Part shown: one piece after another, positions 61,879-64,000 of the stretch
Layout of the letters: every line of letters begins with the position of its first letter
Position numbering within the stretch: position 1 is the stretch's first letter
Source of the DNA: Shewanella denitrificans OS217
Lineage (GTDB): Bacteria > Pseudomonadota > Gammaproteobacteria > Enterobacterales > Shewanellaceae
Direction: 5' to 3'
DNA: 64,000 bases
Assembly: GCF_000013765.1 (NCBI RefSeq)
Contig: NC_007954.1
Span: 992,001 to 1,056,000, forward strand
Translations under genes and position numbers: made by a program
Notes under the pieces: model-generated
Seen by the model: only the letters and a program-made list of their open reading frames with translations
The model's database searches: none
What the model was told of the DNA's origin: nothing

Positions 61879-63126
61879 ATGACCACAGCCGCACTGGTGA
61901 CCAATGATGCCGTAGCACTGGGTATTTTGGCCGTTATCTTGGGAGGCGTTTTTTACACTAATTCATCGACGCACCCATTTTGGCAGAAGTTTTATAAATA
62001 CATTCCAGCGTTATTGCTGTGTTATTTCTTACCGTCACTGCTCAACACCTTCGGTATCGTCGATGGCCATACTTCACAGCTGTATTTTGTCGCCTCGCGC
62101 TACTTGCTGCCAGCTTGTCTAGTCTTGCTTATCTTAAGTGTGGACTTAAAAGCCATTCTAAATTTAGGCCCTAAAGCCATCATAATGTTCTTAACCGGTA
62201 CCTTAGGTATTGTCATAGGCGGGCCTATCGCCATATTGGCTGTGTCTGTTATCGACCCAAGTTTACTTGGCAATAACGGCCCGGATGCGGTTTGGCGCGG
62301 CATGACAACCCTAGCGGGAAGCTGGATTGGCGGCGGTGCTAACCAAGCGGCGATGAAAGAAATCTATGAAGTAGGCGGCGATATCTTCTCAGTCATGGTG
62401 ACTGTGGATGTGATTGTGGCCAATATCTGGATGGCGGTGCTGTTGTTTATGGCTTCTAAGGCCAAGGAAATCGATGCCAGAACCGGCGCCGACACCAGCG
62501 CGATTGAAGTGTTAAAGCAGAAGGTTGAGAAATATCAGGCCGAAAATGCCCGTATTCCCACTCTGCGCGACCTTATGATGATAGTGGCCGTGGGCTTTGG
62601 TATCACAGGTTTAGCCCACTTCGCCGCAGATTTCCTCGCGCCATTTTTTGCCACTAACTACCCTTGGACGGCCGATTACAGCCTAACCTCAAACTTCTTC
62701 TGGTTAGTGGTTATCGTGACGACTGTCGGTCTTGGACTATCCTTTAGCCCAGTACGTCATTTAGAAGCCGCGGGCGCCTCAAAGGTTGCCACCGCATTTT
62801 TGTACATTTTGGTGGCCACCATTGGTCTGCACATGGATATCAGCAAGATTGCCGAAACGCCATTATATTTCCTTGTGGGCATAGTGTGGATGTTAGTGCA
62901 TGCGGGCTTGATGTTGCTGGTGGCTAAACTTATTCGCGCCCCCTTGTTTTACATGGCGGTGGGCAGTCAGGCCAATGTCGGCGGCGCTGCATCGGCCCCT
63001 GTTGTTGCCGCAGCCTTTCATCCGGCATTAGCCCCTGTTGGCGTGCTACTCGCGGTATTTGGTTATGCATTAGGGACTTACATGGCATGGCTATGTGGTC
63101 AGTTATTACAAGCTGTTGCAGCTTAA
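61879..63126 (+). CDS. DUF819 family membrane transporter-like protein
   Basis: 415 residues with about eleven hydrophobic helices. DUF819 (YjcL) pattern: LVTNDAVALGILAVILGGVF, LAGSWIGGGANQAAMKEIYE, VTVDVIVANIWMAVLLF, VGSQANVGGAASAPVVA. The glycine-rich repeats around GGGAN and GGAAS, facing each other in the fold, suggest a carrier; the substrate is unknown. It lies 12 bp before kdsA. Confidence 0.88.
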   Translation: MTTAALVTNDAVALGILAVILGGVFYTNSSTHPFWQKFYKYIPALLLCYFLPSLLNTFGIVDGHTSQLYFVASRYLLPACLVLLILSVDLKAILNLGPKAIIMFLTGTLGIVIGGPIAILAVSVIDPSLLGNNGPDAVWRGMTTLAGSWIGGGANQAAMKEIYEVGGDIFSVMVTVDVIVANIWMAVLLFMASKAKEIDARTGADTSAIEVLKQKVEKYQAENARIPTLRDLMMIVAVGFGITGLAHFAADFLAPFFATNYPWTADYSLTSNFFWLVVIVTTVGLGLSFSPVRHLEAAGASKVATAFLYILVATIGLHMDISKIAETPLYFLVGIVWMLVHAGLMLLVAKLIRAPLFYMAVGSQANVGGAASAPVVAAAFHPALAPVGVLLAVFGYALGTYMAWLCGQLLQAVAA

Positions 63127-63138
63127 GGACGGTTCAAC

Positions 63139-63999
63139 ATGGATCAAAAAATGATTAACTTAGCCACTGAAGCTGGCGCTATCGAAATCGCTAACGATAA
63201 GCCCTTCGTGCTGTTTGGTGGCATGAATGTGCTCGAGTCTCGAGATCTTGCCATGTCAATCGCCGAGCATTATGTGGAAGTGACCCAAAAGCTGGGTATT
63301 CCTTATGTCTTTAAGGCCTCTTTTGATAAAGCTAACCGCTCATCGGTGAACTCCTACCGTGGTCCTGGTATGGAAGAAGGCCTTAAAATCTTCGAGGAAA
63401 TTAAGCGCACCTTTAATGTGCCCTTGATAACCGATGTCCATGAAGTGCACCAATGTGCCCCAGTGGCAGAAGTGGTTGATATCATTCAATTGCCGGCATT
63501 TTTGGCTCGTCAAACTGACTTAGTGGTGGCCATGGCTAAAACTGGCGCCATCATCAATGTGAAGAAGCCGCAGTTCCTTGCGCCCCATGAGATGCGCCAC
63601 ATAGTGACTAAGTTTAATGAAGCGGGTAACGACAAGATTATCCTCTGTGAGCGTGGTTCAAGCTTTGGTTACAACAACTTAGTGGTGGACATGCTGGGCA
63701 TGGATGACATGAAAAAAACCGGTTATCCAGTGATTTTCGATGCCACCCACGCGCTGCAACGTCCAGGCGGGCGCGCAGATTCAGCCGGTGGACGCCGCGC
63801 TCAGGCAACCGAGCTTGCAAGAAGTGGTATGGCTTTGGGTATTGCGGGACTCTTTATCGAAGCGCACCCGGATCCCGATAACGCTAAGTGCGATGGCCCT
63901 TGTGCGCTTCCGCTGCATCAGCTCGAAAACTACCTCAAGCAGATGAAAGCGGTCGATGATTTGGTTAAATCATTCGCGCCCATCGACACCAGTAAATAA
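63139..63999 (+). CDS. kdsA: KDO-8-phosphate synthase
   Basis: 286 residues, complete, ending one base before the window edge. Condenses phosphoenolpyruvate and arabinose 5-phosphate to KDO-8-phosphate for lipopolysaccharide core. Motifs: FGGMNVLESRDLAM, FKASFDKANRSSVNSYRGPG, KKPQFLAPHEM, CERGSSFGYNNLVVDML, FIEAHPDPDNAKCDGPCALP. AAGGACGG precedes the ATG. Confidence 0.97.
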   Translation: MDQKMINLATEAGAIEIANDKPFVLFGGMNVLESRDLAMSIAEHYVEVTQKLGIPYVFKASFDKANRSSVNSYRGPGMEEGLKIFEEIKRTFNVPLITDVHEVHQCAPVAEVVDIIQLPAFLARQTDLVVAMAKTGAIINVKKPQFLAPHEMRHIVTKFNEAGNDKIILCERGSSFGYNNLVVDMLGMDDMKKTGYPVIFDATHALQRPGGRADSAGGRRAQATELARSGMALGIAGLFIEAHPDPDNAKCDGPCALPLHQLENYLKQMKAVDDLVKSFAPIDTSK

Positions 64000-64000
64000 A

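Overview
The window reads as a chromosomal segment of a marine gammaproteobacterium of the genus Shewanella. Housekeeping proteins (PepA, LptF/G, HemA, PrfA, PrmC, KdsA, Prs) are close to enteric sequences, and the order pepA/lptFG, lolB-ispE-prs, hemA-prfA-prmC-sirB2-sirB1-kdsA is typical of that group. A secreted avidin-family protein at about 49.4 kb matches what I recall of shwanavidin, described from Shewanella denitrificans. That species assignment is an inference from memory, not a search result.

Layout. 0-10.7 kb is core: lipB (cut by the window edge), a DUF493 gene, a DUF2235 hydrolase, pepA, lptF-lptG, an exported DUF3541-like protein, an HDOD protein, an RDD membrane protein, DUF2960 and a GNAT acetyltransferase. 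10.7-15.9 kb is accessory: copies of a structured repeat (called A here), a second structured repeat (B), an integron-type gene cassette carrying a protein with two HEPN motifs and preceded by an attC-like site, and an M32 carboxypeptidase gene split by an IS110/IS1111-family element. 16-29 kb holds a solute-binding protein, a peroxiredoxin-like protein, two RhlE-like helicases, two M24 peptidases, an FKBP isomerase, a YceI lipoprotein, a CPBP protease and a PadR-controlled membrane protein. 29.7-40.8 kb is mixed: two methyltransferases, a haem-binding periplasmic protein, a stand-alone deformylase, a PQQ-type sugar dehydrogenase beside a TonB-dependent receptor, a long RecX, a lipoprotein, a metallopeptidase remnant, a TonB protein and a Nudix hydrolase. 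40.9-46.8 kb is a CstA-like transporter followed by a putrescine/GABA catabolic cluster (PuuB-like, GabD, GabT). 47-52.8 kb has a chemoreceptor, the avidin, a cupin, an EAL protein and an orphan Imm49-like protein. 52.8-54.3 kb is a second accessory cluster of A and B repeats with a 57-codon gene. 54.4-64 kb is core again: prs-ispE-lolB facing hemA-prfA-prmC-sirB2-sirB1-DUF819-kdsA.

The most unusual material is the pair of repeat clusters. At least seven full or partial copies of repeat A, all in the same orientation, keep a short hairpin whose two arms change together between copies. Two copies of A are joined to B, and B has several hairpins, two of which differ by paired substitutions between the copies. 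The ORFs readable through B differ mostly at non-synonymous positions, so I interpret B as a structured nucleic acid and not a protein gene. These elements sit next to cassette-like genes (a dual HEPN-motif protein and a 57-residue protein). The IS1111 element has a 271-bp foldable region after its transposase, where a bridge/seek RNA would be expected.

No rRNA, tRNA, CRISPR array, prophage or integron integrase was recognised in the window.
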